Source of the DNA: an uncultured Microbacteriaceae bacterium
Lineage (GTDB): Bacteria; Actinomycetota; Actinomycetes; Actinomycetales; Microbacteriaceae
Direction: 5' to 3'
NCBI GenBank assembly: GCA_947487835.1
Contig: CANKXX010000001.1
Span: forward strand, 372,001-436,000
DNA: 64,000 bases
The number at the start of each line of letters is the position of its first letter. The stretch's first letter is position 1. Both the position numbers and the translations under genes were made by a program. Shown piece by piece: positions 44,331 to 53,143 of the stretch. The notes beneath the pieces were generated by a model. It searched no databases. It was not told the origin of the DNA and worked only from the letters and a program-made list of their open reading frames with translations.

Positions 44331-45050
44331 TCATGAGCGCGGCGCGACCACCGCCGCGATGAGTGCGCTGGCGACGGTCGCGGTCAGCGTGCGGACAACC
44401 GCGGATCCCGCCGCGGCGGCACCCCAGTCGCCCCGCTCGATCGCCTTGGCGCGCGTGTAGACGTCGCCGCTCCAGGGGATCTCGCTGTCGAACTGCGGAA
44501 GCGTGCCGCTCGCCGAGAGGAGGGCGATACTCGCGGCTGTCCGCACCGCCGGCGTCTCACCGTCGGTGAGGACCGCGCGCACGCGGTCGACGAGCTCCGC
44601 TCGGCGATCGCTCCCGAGGGCGAGCTTCGTGGAGGGGAAGATGCCGAGGGTCCGGCCGTGTTCCCGGGCGAGGTCGCCCCGCTCGACCAGACGGTCGAGG
44701 ACGGGGGTGCGGAGGTTCGGCCCGATCGCCGCGAGCACCGTCTGCACGTTCCGCGGCGTGCGCTGGATGTACTCAAGCGCCGGCGCGAGGAGCGCGTCGG
44801 CGTCGGTGGTCACGCCGAGGGTGTGGATGCGGTTCGTCAGCGCTCCGGCCTTCCTCACCTCGATGCGTTCCTGGACCGTCAGGTCACCGAGCACCGCACC
44901 CGCCAGGACGTAGAACAGGATGTTCTCGCCCGCGATCGTGCCCGAGTCGGGCTGAAACAGCAGGAGCAAGACGTCTTCGACGAGCAGCGGTTCGCCGAAA
45001 GGCACCGCGGGGGCGCTCCCTGTCGGATGGAGTTCGGGCTGATCCGTCAT
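44331..45050 (-). CDS. GPP34 (Golgi phosphoprotein 3-like) family protein
   Basis: 239 residues with the GPP34 layout: LVEDVLLLLFQPDSGTIAGE near the start, ILFYVLAGAVLGDLTVQERI, RLVERGDLAREHGRTLGIFP and the closing AAIAL-type helix (RTAASIALLSASGTLPQFDS). Eukaryotic GPP34 proteins bind phosphoinositides. Bacterial members are uncharacterised and common in actinobacteria. Its ATG overlaps the MerR stop (ATGA), so it is co-translated with, and presumably controlled by, that regulator. Confidence 0.85.
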   Translation of the reverse strand: MTDQPELHPTGSAPAVPFGEPLLVEDVLLLLFQPDSGTIAGENILFYVLAGAVLGDLTVQERIEVRKAGALTNRIHTLGVTTDADALLAPALEYIQRTPRNVQTVLAAIGPNLRTPVLDRLVERGDLAREHGRTLGIFPSTKLALGSDRRAELVDRVRAVLTDGETPAVRTAASIALLSASGTLPQFDSEIPWSGDVYTRAKAIERGDWGAAAAGSAVVRTLTATVASALIAAVVAPRS

Positions 45051-45826
45051 GTGTTCCGTCCTTCTTGGTCGTTGTTGTCGTCGCCGCGGGAGTCGGCACT
45101 CGACGCGTCCACCTGTTCCCGGGCCATGGTGCTCGCCCGGCCGAGCACGTCGAGTTGCGCCTCGTTGAACAGTTCGGTGACGGTCTCGACGAATGTCTCC
45201 GCCGTCACGCGCGGCCCTTTCGAGAGGTGATCGGTCGGCTCACTGAGCCAGGGGTAGTCCGTGATGTGCTGCGCGATGACCGGCGCGAACAGCTCGGCGA
45301 TGCGCTGCCGGGCCTCGTCATCGGCGTCCGCGGCTAGCGCCTCGAACTCCGCACTGCCGTCCCCGGGCTCCGACTCAACCATGGTCCGGAGATCCGCCAT
45401 CGCCTCCTCGTCGTACAGCTGCTCGTACACGAGCAGAAGCGACCGCTCAGGCGTCGACAAGCGCTGCGCGACGTCCTCGAATCCGGGAGGCAGGTCGGTG
45501 GTCGAGGTCCCCGCGAGGATCGCCCGGATCTCCGCCCGCGCGCGCTGCAGGCGCTCGATGCTCGCCGCGATGTCGGCGTCGATCGCGAGGAGCCCCTCCT
45601 CAGGAGCGGCACCCTCGGGTCCGACCGACTCGATCTGCGCCAGCGGGACACCGAGATCGCGGAGCCGTCGGATCTGCAGCAGGCGGACGAGATGCCGGCC
45701 GCCGTACTGCTTGTAGCCGTTCGACGTCCGGTCGGGCTCCTCGAGCAGACCCGCGCGATGGTAGTGGCGCACCGTGTTCACGGTCGTCCCTGCGAGTCTC
45801 GCGAGCTCACTCGTGCTCCAGGGCAT
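45047..45826 (-). CDS. MerR-family transcriptional regulator
   Basis: 259 residues. The winged helix-turn-helix is WSTSELARLAGTTVNTVRHY (3-22) followed by NGYKQYGGRHLVRLLQIRRL. A coiled-coil and a large C-terminal effector region follow, including PPGFEDVAQRLSTPERSLLL and YPWLSEPTDHLSKGPRVTAE. There are no metal-binding cysteines, so a drug or metabolite sensor of the TipA/BmrR kind is likelier. GGAG precedes ATG 45826. Its own promoter and the divergent one both show MerR-type 19 bp spacing with dyads. Confidence 0.88.
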   Translation of the reverse strand: MPWSTSELARLAGTTVNTVRHYHRAGLLEEPDRTSNGYKQYGGRHLVRLLQIRRLRDLGVPLAQIESVGPEGAAPEEGLLAIDADIAASIERLQRARAEIRAILAGTSTTDLPPGFEDVAQRLSTPERSLLLVYEQLYDEEAMADLRTMVESEPGDGSAEFEALAADADDEARQRIAELFAPVIAQHITDYPWLSEPTDHLSKGPRVTAETFVETVTELFNEAQLDVLGRASTMAREQVDASSADSRGDDNNDQEGRNT

Positions 45827-45882
45827 TCAGCACTCCGTTCCGATCGGTACGCGGCCGGATCCCGGTCGTCATGATGGTCACC

Positions 45883-45913
45883 AGCCAAGACCATGTCCTC
45901 GGGACAGGGTCAA
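45883..45913 (-). promoter_or_regulatory. MerR-type promoter/operator driving merR-GPP34
   Basis: On the minus strand: -35 TTGACC (45908-45913), a 19 bp spacer and -10-like TTGGCT (45883-45888). The spacer region is a near-perfect dyad, GACCCTGTCC-CGA-GGACATGGTC (45889-45911), with one mismatch. Over-long spacing plus a central dyad is the MerR-family hallmark. Confidence 0.7.
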
Positions 45914-46000
45914 GTGCCGCGTGCCGTGCGCTCTCTCGACGACCACCCTCGACTCGGACCACCCCCGCCGGCTCGTCCCCGACGCGGCGCTTGACCCTGT
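45904..46000. repeat. 19 bp near-perfect inverted repeat joining two divergent promoters
   Basis: ACAGGGTCAAGTGCCGCGT at 45904-45922 and ACGCGGCGCTTGACCCTGT at 45982-46000 are complementary at 18 of 19 positions. They place two TTGACCCTGT -35 regions back to back, facing outward. The rest of the 45827-46090 gap shows no gene. Confidence 0.8.
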
Positions 46001-46021
46001 TCCGACTACACGGCCTTTACT
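45991..46021 (+). promoter_or_regulatory. MerR-type promoter/operator driving the divergent membrane protein gene
   Basis: -35 TTGACC (45991-45996), a 19 bp spacer and -10-like TTTACT (46016-46021). Aligned with the merR promoter, TTGACCCTGT and the CCGA and ACA blocks are shared, 24 of 31 positions in all. Start site expected about 60 bp before GTG 46091. Confidence 0.65.
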
Positions 46022-46090
46022 GCATTCGGTGCACCCGCGTGGACGCAGTCGATCAACTGCTTCCCCACCGGGGTCGGAGGAGCTGTAGAC

Positions 46091-46444
46091 GTGAACACCC
46101 CCTACGCGTGGTTGATGACCGCGGTCGATCAGGTGCCGGAACTGATCGCCTCGGTTGCGGGCGCCGTTCCCCCCGTCGCAGTCGATGGGGCGGCCGGTCC
46201 CGGCTTCCTCGCGACGATCCATCCGGTAGTCCTGGTGATCGCCGGCGCCGTGGCCATCCCGTGCCTCGTCGTTGCGGTGCTGCTCGCCGCGCATCTTCGC
46301 GGAAGTTCGGTCTCCCCTGACGCTCGATCGGGAGCGCGGGAAACCACGGTGATCGAGACGGAGAAGGAAGTCGTCGCGATCGTGCTGTGCACGAGTCTCT
46401 TCGCCGTGGCCGCGACGGTCGCGCTCGTCCTCCTCAGCTGGTGA
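46091..46444 (+). CDS. Small two-helix membrane protein under the MerR-type promoter
   Basis: 117 residues from GTG 46091 with GGAG upstream. An N-terminal amphipathic segment precedes helix 1 (about 44-68, IHPVVLVIAGAVAIPCLVVA and on) and helix 2 (about 95-116, VVAIVLCTSLFAVAATVALV). The polar loop SSVSPDARSGARETTVIETE joins them. No family recognised. Its position under a promoter matched to the merR promoter suggests it is a regulon member, perhaps a small transport or envelope component. Confidence 0.6.
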   Translation: MNTPYAWLMTAVDQVPELIASVAGAVPPVAVDGAAGPGFLATIHPVVLVIAGAVAIPCLVVAVLLAAHLRGSSVSPDARSGARETTVIETEKEVVAIVLCTSLFAVAATVALVLLSW

Positions 46445-46517
46445 AGACCCTGCAACACCGACGGCGGTGGCCGAACGAGATCGGCGTCCGTGTCTCCTGC
46501 ATCCTCGACGGCCGCGG

Positions 46518-47486
<969 letters not shown>

Positions 47487-47567
47487 CGTGTCGTCTCCTT
47501 CGTGTCCGCCTCGGAAGGCGGTGGGTGGGCAGCATCCTTGCTCGTTCTCGCTCACGCTAGCAGATAA

Positions 47568-47580
47568 GTACCGAACGGTA
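47568..47580. promoter_or_regulatory. Candidate TetR operator at the aldo/keto reductase promoter
   Basis: GTACCGAACGGTA contains the inverted repeat TACCG-AA-CGGTA, 82 bp before the AKR start. It matches GTACTGAACGGAC at 49759-49771 (read on the minus strand), next to the TetR gene of this region, at 10 of 13 positions. Confidence 0.45.
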
Positions 47581-47624
47581 TAGAACTCGCCAAGCCGCGG
47601 GATCCGCGGTTGCGTCGACGAATG

Positions 47625-47765
47625 CGTGACTCGCGAACTCTTCGACGGCCGCCCGGTCGGGTTACTCAGCCATGGGTGATCCCGATCCACCAGCTCTGAG
47701 TAGATGTGGATGATCGCGTCATTGGCCGGGGAGAGGTGGGCCGCGACGGACTCGAAGCCCCCCGA
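47625..47765 (-). pseudogene. Remnant of a MerR-family regulator
   Basis: One minus-strand frame reads GGFESVAAHLSPANDAIIHI, then YSELVDRDHPWLSNPTGRPS and KSSRVT. The intact MerR protein at 45.0-45.8 kb has PGFEDVAQRLSTPERSLLLV and YPWLSEPTDHLSKGPRVT. The remnant keeps both blocks but has lost about 45 residues between them, plus the whole DNA-binding domain. There is no usable start. It lies divergently beside the MFS gene, the normal position for that gene's regulator. Confidence 0.6.
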
Positions 47766-47804
47766 AGCGTCACCCGCTCCCCAGGGCTCGGGTGACGCCG
47801 ACGC

Positions 47805-47835
47805 TTGACCGTGTCGCGGCGACACGGTTGAGACT
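47805..47835 (+). promoter_or_regulatory. MerR-type promoter/operator of the MFS gene
   Basis: -35 TTGACC (47805-47810), 19 bp spacer, -10-like GAGACT (47830-47835). The spacer holds a perfect dyad, ACCGTGTCGC-G-GCGACACGGT (47808-47828). It is identical to the merR-GPP34 promoter at 22 of 31 positions. GAGACT ends 6 nt before ATG 47842, so the mRNA is probably leaderless. Confidence 0.7.
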
Positions 47836-47841
47836 CACCGC

Positions 47842-49053
47842 ATGAACCTGACGATCGCGTACCTCGCGTCCTACGTGCTCTCCACACTCGGTAACGCGAT
47901 CGCGGCGGTCGCGCTGCCGCTGATCATCCTCCAGACCACCGGCAGCGCGATCGGGGCCGGCACCGTCGCGGCCGCGACGGCACTCCCCGCCCTCGCGGGG
48001 GGAATCCTCATGGGCGTGGTGATCGACCGCGTCAACCGGCGTACGTCGTCCATTGTGACCGACGTGATCTCGGGTCTTTCCATTGCGGCGCTCCCCCTGA
48101 TCGATGTCATCACCGACCTCGACATCGGCTGGTTCATCCTGTTCGGAGCTCTCGGCGCCCTCGGCGACATCCCCGGCATCACCGCCCGCGAAACCCTCCT
48201 GCCGGCCATCGTGCGCACGAGCCCCCTGTCGTCGGAGCGGCTGATCGGGGTGCGGGAGAGCCTGGGCGCCGCAGCCATCGTCGTCGGTCCGGCGGCGGGC
48301 GGTGTCCTCACCGGCGTCCTCGGGGGAAGCGCGGTCCTCTGGATCACCGCCGGGCTGTCTCTCGCGGCTGCCGCGGTCACCCTGCTCATTCCTCACGCGG
48401 CGGGCGCGGTGACGAAGGATCTCCGGCACCCACGGAGGAACGTCGTCTCCGAGTTCGGTGAGGGGTTCAGCGTTCTCTTCCGCACGCCGTTCCTCGTGAT
48501 GCTGCTCGCGATGACCTTCGTCGCCGGTGCGGTCACGAGCGCCTTCGGAGGCTTGATCCTGCCCGTCTACTTCACCGAGGCCGACGCGCCGGCGGCGCTC
48601 GGTCTCGTGTTGAGTGCGCTCGCGCTCGGGCTCTTGTTCGGAAGCGGGGTGTACGCCACGGTCGCACGCCCCGGCCGCGGGCGACGCGCCTGGCTCGGAG
48701 GCGGCCTCAGCGGCGCCGCGGTCGGTATCGCGACCATGGCGTCTCTGGCGAACTTCCCGACCGTCGTGGTCGGCGCTTTCGCGACGGGAGTGGCGAGCGG
48801 TCTGTTCACCAGCGTCGCGGGCGTCCTCATGCTCGAACGCATCCCCGATCGTGTGCGGGGGCGGGTGCTGAGCGTGCAGAACGCCGCGGTCACCGTCGCT
48901 CCGTCGATCGGGATCGTCGTCGCCTCGATCCTCACCGAGACCGTAAGTCTCCAGGCCGCGGCCGTGGTGGCAGCGGCCACCTGGACCCTCATGGTGCTCA
49001 GCGTTCTCGTCGCCCGGCCGATGAGAGACCTCGCTCCCCTGCCTGACCACTGA
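47842..49053 (+). CDS. MFS transporter, probable drug or metabolite exporter
   Basis: 403 residues with 11-12 membrane helices. Features typical of exporters in this superfamily: GGILMGVVIDRVNRRTSSIV (motif A between helices 2 and 3, about 53-72), GDIPGITARETLLPAIV near helix 4, GPAAGGVLTGVLGG near helix 5, and a second motif A-like loop LERIPDRVRGRVLSVQNAAV (about 333-352). Helices are short with small loops. Specificity unknown. Transcribed from a MerR-type promoter, and convergent with the TetR gene. Confidence 0.85.
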   Translation: MNLTIAYLASYVLSTLGNAIAAVALPLIILQTTGSAIGAGTVAAATALPALAGGILMGVVIDRVNRRTSSIVTDVISGLSIAALPLIDVITDLDIGWFILFGALGALGDIPGITARETLLPAIVRTSPLSSERLIGVRESLGAAAIVVGPAAGGVLTGVLGGSAVLWITAGLSLAAAAVTLLIPHAAGAVTKDLRHPRRNVVSEFGEGFSVLFRTPFLVMLLAMTFVAGAVTSAFGGLILPVYFTEADAPAALGLVLSALALGLLFGSGVYATVARPGRGRRAWLGGGLSGAAVGIATMASLANFPTVVVGAFATGVASGLFTSVAGVLMLERIPDRVRGRVLSVQNAAVTVAPSIGIVVASILTETVSLQAAAVVAAATWTLMVLSVLVARPMRDLAPLPDH

Positions 49054-49055
49054 TT

Positions 49056-49073
49056 CGTGCCCCGGCAGGCACG
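49056..49073. terminator. Short hairpin between convergent MFS and TetR genes
   Basis: CGTGCC/GGCACG stem with CCGGCA loop, starting 3 bp after the MFS stop. Weak by length, but it is the only hairpin found in this 52 bp gap. Confidence 0.35.
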
Positions 49074-49105
49074 ACGCGTCGTCGGTACTGCTTCCGACGG
49101 GCCGG

Positions 49106-49738
49106 TCAGTCGTCCTGACCGGTCCGTCCCTCCGCCCAGCCCCCGGCCGCGAGGGCCCGGTCCGCGACCGCGTGAAGGTCCTCCGGAGCCGTCCCGGTCG
49201 CCGCCTGGACCGCGATTCCGTAGGCGACCGTCATGTAGTACATCGCGAGCTGCCGGGGGTCGACGCCCGGAGCCAGGTCGTTCTCCTGAGCGGCGCGCTC
49301 GAAGCGGTCCGCAAGTCGAGCACCACCGGCCTTCCGCCATTCGACGAGGACGTCCCGAGCCGGAGCGCTGCCCTCTCCGGTCACGAGAGCACCCTGCACG
49401 CCGAAGCAGCCGGGCGGGCTCTCCGGCGTCGTCGTCGCCGTGACCGCCCCATGCAGAAGGGCGAAGGCGACGTCGCGGGCTGTGGGCGCCTCGAGGGCCC
49501 TCTCACCGTAGGACGCCGGCCCGGCGGTATACCGCTCGACCGCCTTCCGGAAGAGCTGCTCCTTGTTGCCGAAGGCGGCGTACATGCTCGTCTTCGTGAT
49601 GCCCATCGCACCGGTGAGGTCGGTGAGGCTGGAACCCTCGTAGCCCTTCGACCAGAAGACCTGTAGAGCGTTCTCCAGCGCGTCGTCGATGTCGAACTCC
49701 CGGGGGCGGCCGAGACGTGCGGCGACTGCGTTCTCCAT
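49106..49738 (-). CDS. TetR-family transcriptional regulator
   Basis: 210 residues. Helix-turn-helix region: DDALENALQVFWSKGYEGSS and LTDLTGAMGITKTSMYAAFG, then NKEQLFRKAVERY, the arrangement of the AcrR/YxaF-like group. The C-terminal domain has GCFGVQGALVTGE, seen in TetR_C families linked to efflux and reductase genes. ATG 49738 is preferred over GTG 49744 because TATCCT ends exactly 6 nt before it. A motif near its promoter resembles one at the AKR promoter. Confidence 0.87.
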   Translation of the reverse strand: MENAVAARLGRPREFDIDDALENALQVFWSKGYEGSSLTDLTGAMGITKTSMYAAFGNKEQLFRKAVERYTAGPASYGERALEAPTARDVAFALLHGAVTATTTPESPPGCFGVQGALVTGEGSAPARDVLVEWRKAGGARLADRFERAAQENDLAPGVDPRQLAMYYMTVAYGIAVQAATGTAPEDLHAVADRALAAGGWAEGRTGQDD

Positions 49739-49744
49739 CACCAC

Positions 49745-49750
49745 AGGATA
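49745..49750 (-). promoter_or_regulatory. -10 hexamer of tetR (leaderless)
   Basis: TATCCT on the minus strand, then GTGGTG, then ATG 49738. Spacing 6 nt. Confidence 0.5.
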
Positions 49751-49757
49751 CGCTTCC

Positions 49758-49771
49758 GGTCCGTTCAGTAC
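49758..49771. promoter_or_regulatory. Candidate TetR operator at the tetR promoter
   Basis: GTACTGAACGGACC on the minus strand, directly upstream of the tetR -10. It shares GTAC-GAACGG with the motif at the AKR promoter (47568-47580). Suggests autoregulation. Confidence 0.45.
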
Positions 49772-49940
49772 AGAACGCCGCCGGAACTGCTGAGGAGCAG
49801 ACGCAGCGCACCGAAACCGCAGCGACAGAAGCCGGCCGACACGTCCGTTCCGGTGGCGGTGCCGGATTGCAGCCCAGCTCTCCAGCAGAGTGCCGCAGGG
49901 ACCATATCGATCTCGCGAGATGCCGATTTGACCGGCTGTT

Positions 49941-50016
49941 TGGTGGATCTGAGGGGATTCGAACCCCTGACCCCCTGCATGCCATGCAGGTGCGCTACCA
50001 ACTGCGCCACAGACCC
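49941..50016 (-). tRNA. tRNA-Ala (anticodon GGC), copy 2
   Basis: Same cloverleaf and identical 73 nt mature sequence as the copy at 42303-42375, same strand. Here the 3' CCA is encoded. 5' flanking sequences differ, so only the tRNA itself is duplicated. Confidence 0.96.
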
Positions 50017-50139
50017 ATGTCGTTTTCCGTTCCCGGAAGACAACTCCACAAGATTACTACACGTTGAGGGGTGCTTCGTACACACGGGCGGCTCGAGACG
50101 GAAAAGGCCGGACACCGATCGGTGCCCGGCGTCCTCCCG

Positions 50140-50538
50140 TCAGTCGAAGAGCTCGCTCAGCCAGCTGTCCTTGCGCTTCCGCCGGTACTGCCCCTGGCCG
50201 GGGCGGTCGCCGTACCCGCCGTAGGAGCGGTCGTCGCCGCGACGGTCGCCGTACCCGCCGTGCGAGCGGTCGTCGTCCCGGCGATCACCGCGGGACTCCG
50301 GGAAGGGCTCGGAGTAGCGCGAGCGGTACTCCGGTTCGGCCGGGAACGGGGCCGGCTCCGTCGGGAACGACGCGTGCGCGGGCGGCGCGGCGGGCAACGA
50401 CTCCGCGGCCGCGCGGTCCAGGATCTTGTCGAGCTCGCCGCGGTCCAGCCACACGCCGCGGCACTCCGGGCAGTAGTCGATCTCGACCCCGCTGCGCTCG
50501 CTCATCACGAGCGTTGCTGCGTCGTTCGGGCACTTCAT
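50140..50538 (-). CDS. TFIIB-type zinc-ribbon protein (zf-TFIIB)
   Basis: 132 residues. The N-terminal zinc ribbon has the pattern CPNDAA (Cys3) and YCPECRGVWLDRGELDKIL (Cys23, Cys26), the standard Zf-TFIIB motif. The rest is disordered, with near-identical repeats of SHGGYGDRRGDDR and SYGGYGDRPGQ, and ends in a basic KRKDSWLSELFD. Function unknown; nucleic-acid binding is plausible. GAGGGAGA precedes the ATG. Confidence 0.8.
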   Translation of the reverse strand: MKCPNDAATLVMSERSGVEIDYCPECRGVWLDRGELDKILDRAAAESLPAAPPAHASFPTEPAPFPAEPEYRSRYSEPFPESRGDRRDDDRSHGGYGDRRGDDRSYGGYGDRPGQGQYRRKRKDSWLSELFD

Positions 50539-50599
50539 GGTCGTTCTCCCTCGAGCGGCATTAGTTCCGGCCCGGCGGCCGGCCTCCTCCGGGAAGAGC

Positions 50600-50971
50600 C
50601 TAGGCGGGTACCTGCGGCAGGTCGATGGGGACGACCGGGCAGTCCTTCCAGAGGCGCTCCAGCGAGTAGTAGGCGCGATCCTCCTGGTGGAAGACGTGCA
50701 CGACGAGGTCGCCGAAGTCGAGGAGCACCCAGCGGGCCTCGTTGCGACCCTCCCGGCGGAGCGCCTTGGTGCCCGCCTCGGCCAGCTTGTCCTCGATCTC
50801 GTCGGCGATGGCGAGGACGTTCCGCTCGTTGCGGGCGGAGGCGAGAAGGAAGATGTCGGTCAGCGGCAGGGGGCCGGAGACGTCGAGGGCGACGAGGTCC
50901 TCGCCCTGCTTGGAGTCGGCGGCCTTGGCGGCCACCTCGAGAAGCTCAACGGAATGTGCAGATGCGGTCAC
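50600..50971 (-). CDS. rsfS: Ribosome silencing factor RsfS
   Basis: Binds ribosomal protein L14 and blocks subunit joining in starvation. It has 123 residues, a normal length. Family features: AAKAADSKQGEDLVALDVSG, LPLTDIFLLASARNERNVLA (about 36-55), RREGRNEARWVLLDFGDLVV and HVFHQEDRAYYSLERLWKDC. GTG 50971 has GAAGGA upstream. It is downstream of nadD in the order found across actinobacteria. Confidence 0.95.
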   Translation of the reverse strand: MTASAHSVELLEVAAKAADSKQGEDLVALDVSGPLPLTDIFLLASARNERNVLAIADEIEDKLAEAGTKALRREGRNEARWVLLDFGDLVVHVFHQEDRAYYSLERLWKDCPVVPIDLPQVPA

Positions 50972-51012
50972 GGGATCCTTCGGGTGAGGGGGCAGTACAT
51001 GGATGTCGCGGA

Positions 51013-52257
51013 TCAGCGGATGCCGAGCGCGACGACGAGGAGGGCGCCGACGCCGACGAGCAGCACGCCGCCGGTGCCGGCAAGGACGACGGGGAGGGTG
51101 ACGCCCCGGCGGGGTGCCACCCGCACGGCGGATCCGGCGGAGGCCGCGCCGAGGGTCGCCGGCACGGCACGCACGGGAGCCGCTTCGGACTCGAACTGAT
51201 CGACGCCGTCGGCGGCGTCGATGAGGCGGTCGATCTCGGCGGAGTCGTAGCGGTCGGGGTGGCCGCCCCTCGCCGCCGGCGCGGGAGGCAGATCGATGGT
51301 GCCGGTGACGATCACCTCACCGGCCGGAGCGGGCGTCGGCTGCGGGTCCGCCGGGCCGGACGGCGGGGGCAGGACGATGGTCGACGTCGCGACAGCGAAG
51401 TCCTCGTCCGCGCCGGTCCAGTGCTCCGGCGTGGTGCCGTACACGACCGGCGATGTGATGAGGAGGTCGCCCGCGGTGTCGGCGTCGAGGACGGGTTCGA
51501 CGGGCTGGGAGTCGGCATCGGAGTCTGCGCCGGAACTCGGGTCCGCGCTCAGCGTCAGGGGCTGCGGCAGGGGATGCTCGACGTCGGCGGCGGGCGCGGG
51601 CTGCGCCTCGGTGTCATGCAGCAGGGCGTCGTGCTCCGCCTCGGACTCGGCCGCGCGCGCGGGTTCGCTCGCCGACTCGGTCCCGAGCAGCAGGGCCTCG
51701 TGCTCGGCCTCCGACTCGGCGTCCGCCGTGTCCGTGTTTTCCGGCGCGGTCGACTCCGGCTCGGCGTCCGCCGGCTCGGTGCCCGCCGTCTCGGTATCGT
51801 CCGGCGCGGCGTCCGCCGTGTCCGTGTTCTTCGGCGCGCTCGACTCCGGCACGGGCTCGGTGCGCTCCGCTGTGGCCGTAGCGTTCCCCACGTCGTCCGC
51901 GTCCGCAGCGGCGATACCGTCACCCGCAGCAACCCGCTGCGCCTCGCGGGCCTCGTACAGGGCGCGGAGCTCGCGGCGGCTGAACTGCCGGTCGAGGGTG
52001 AGCTCGCGCGCCAGTTCCTCGTAGCTGCCCGGGTTCTCGCCGATGCCGGAGTCGGGGCGCGCGCCGTCCATCCGTGCGGCGACGGCCTCGGGCGGAACGG
52101 TGCCGTCCGGCTCGCCGTGCCCCGCCTCGGCGTCCGCCGCATCCGGGGGCGCGTCCGGATCCTGGCCGGCCTCCTCGAGCGCACGGCGGCGCTCGAGCTC
52201 GCGCAGCTGACGTCGGCTCAGGGGCGTCGCAACGCTGCTCCCCGGCTCGTTCGTCAT
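51013..52257 (-). CDS. Acidic, repeat-containing protein with a C-terminal membrane anchor, hypothetical
   Basis: 414 residues. The N-terminus is basic ([20 protein letters not shown]) with a second RREL motif near 95 ([20 protein letters not shown]). The middle is strongly acidic and repetitive: NTDTADA twice, [14 protein letters not shown] and [14 protein letters not shown]. The C-terminus has one membrane helix ([20 protein letters not shown], about 387-406). Likely a cytoplasmic domain tethered to the membrane. Its ATG overlaps the nadD stop. The equivalent gene sits between nadD and rsfS in related genomes, but no function is known to me. Confidence 0.75.
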   Translation of the reverse strand: MTNEPGSSVATPLSRRQLRELERRRALEEAGQDPDAPPDAADAEAGHGEPDGTVPPEAVAARMDGARPDSGIGENPGSYEELARELTLDRQFSRRELRALYEAREAQRVAAGDGIAAADADDVGNATATAERTEPVPESSAPKNTDTADAAPDDTETAGTEPADAEPESTAPENTDTADAESEAEHEALLLGTESASEPARAAESEAEHDALLHDTEAQPAPAADVEHPLPQPLTLSADPSSGADSDADSQPVEPVLDADTAGDLLITSPVVYGTTPEHWTGADEDFAVATSTIVLPPPSGPADPQPTPAPAGEVIVTGTIDLPPAPAARGGHPDRYDSAEIDRLIDAADGVDQFESEAAPVRAVPATLGAASAGSAVRVAPRRGVTLPVVLAGTGGVLLVGVGALLVVALGIR

Positions 52258-52862
52258 GAGGGGCTCCGATACAGGTGGTGCTTCGAGATGTACTGGACCA
52301 CGCCGTCGGGGACCAGGTACCACACGGGGAACCCGCGCCCGACACGGGTGCGGCAGTCGGTCGAGGAGATGGAGAGCGCCGGGACCTCGAGCAAGCTTAC
52401 GTCGCCGTCCGGGAGCTGGCTGACCGTCAGAGCGTGGCCCGGACGGGTCACCGCGACGAAGTGCGCGAGCGACCAGAGCTCGTGCGCGTCCTTCCAGCTG
52501 AGGATCTGCGAGATCGCGTCCGCGCCGGAGATGAAGAACAGGTCGGCGTCGGGACGCTCCTTCTGCAGATCCCGAAGCGTGTCGATCGTGTAGGTGGGAC
52601 CCTTGCGCTCGATGTCGACGCGGCTGACCGTGAAGCGGGGGTTCGCCGCCGTGGCGATGACCGTCATCAGGTACCGGTGCTCGGCGGAGCTGACCGCGCG
52701 CTTCTGCCACGGCTCGCCCGTGGGCACGAAGATGACCTCTTCGAGGTCGAACGACTGCGCTACCTCGCTCGCCGCAACCAGGTGGCCGTGGTGGATGGGA
52801 TCGAACGTCCCGCCCATCACACCGATGCGGGGCCGGTGGCTGTTCGTCCGGTTCAGCGACAC
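52254..52862 (-). CDS. nadD: Nicotinate-nucleotide adenylyltransferase
   Basis: Makes nicotinate adenine dinucleotide from nicotinate mononucleotide and ATP in NAD synthesis. 202 residues. The nucleotidyltransferase motif is [20 protein letters not shown] (residues about 14-33, with HHGH), then [27 protein letters not shown] and the ISST motif in [17 protein letters not shown] 52862 is chosen because TAGCGT ends 7 nt upstream and the sequence before it is not conserved. An earlier in-frame ATG at 52919 is less likely. Confidence 0.93.
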   Translation of the reverse strand: MSLNRTNSHRPRIGVMGGTFDPIHHGHLVAASEVAQSFDLEEVIFVPTGEPWQKRAVSSAEHRYLMTVIATAANPRFTVSRVDIERKGPTYTIDTLRDLQKERPDADLFFISGADAISQILSWKDAHELWSLAHFVAVTRPGHALTVSQLPDGDVSLLEVPALSISSTDCRTRVGRGFPVWYLVPDGVVQYISKHHLYRSPS

Positions 52863-52869
52863 GGGCGGA

Positions 52870-52875
52870 ACGCTA
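52870..52875 (-). promoter_or_regulatory. -10 hexamer of nadD (leaderless)
   Basis: TAGCGT on the minus strand, then TCCGCCC, then GTG 52862. Spacing 7 nt. The hexamer also contains the stop codon of the small upstream gene. Confidence 0.5.
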
Positions 52876-53082
52876 GTGGCCCGTGCCGGAACCGTGTCCC
52901 TGCTCAGGAGCGGGACCACGGTCGAACTTCGCGCGGTGCCGGTTGGCGACGTCGCGGTAGGTGAACGTCACGAACCCGAACACGAAGAAGAGCACGAGCG
53001 CGATGACCCCGAAGACCCAGGCGGGGAACGGCAGCTCGCGGGCGAACTCCGATTCGGCTGCGAGGACGTAGAGCAGGTGCAT
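52873..53082 (-). CDS. Small single-pass membrane protein, hypothetical
   Basis: 69 residues. GGAG lies upstream of ATG 53082. One membrane helix ([20 protein letters not shown], about 20-39) is followed by a polar tail with [11 protein letters not shown] and a Gly/His end. Conserved-looking small gene between proA and nadD in this gene order. Function unknown. Confidence 0.65.
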   Translation of the reverse strand: MHLLYVLAAESEFARELPFPAWVFGVIALVLFFVFGFVTFTYRDVANRHRAKFDRGPAPEQGHGSGTGH

Positions 53083-53143
53083 TCGAGAACTCCGTTCGAG
53101 TGGCGGGCGCGCGCGGGCGCCCGAGGACAAGCCTAGAGCACGG

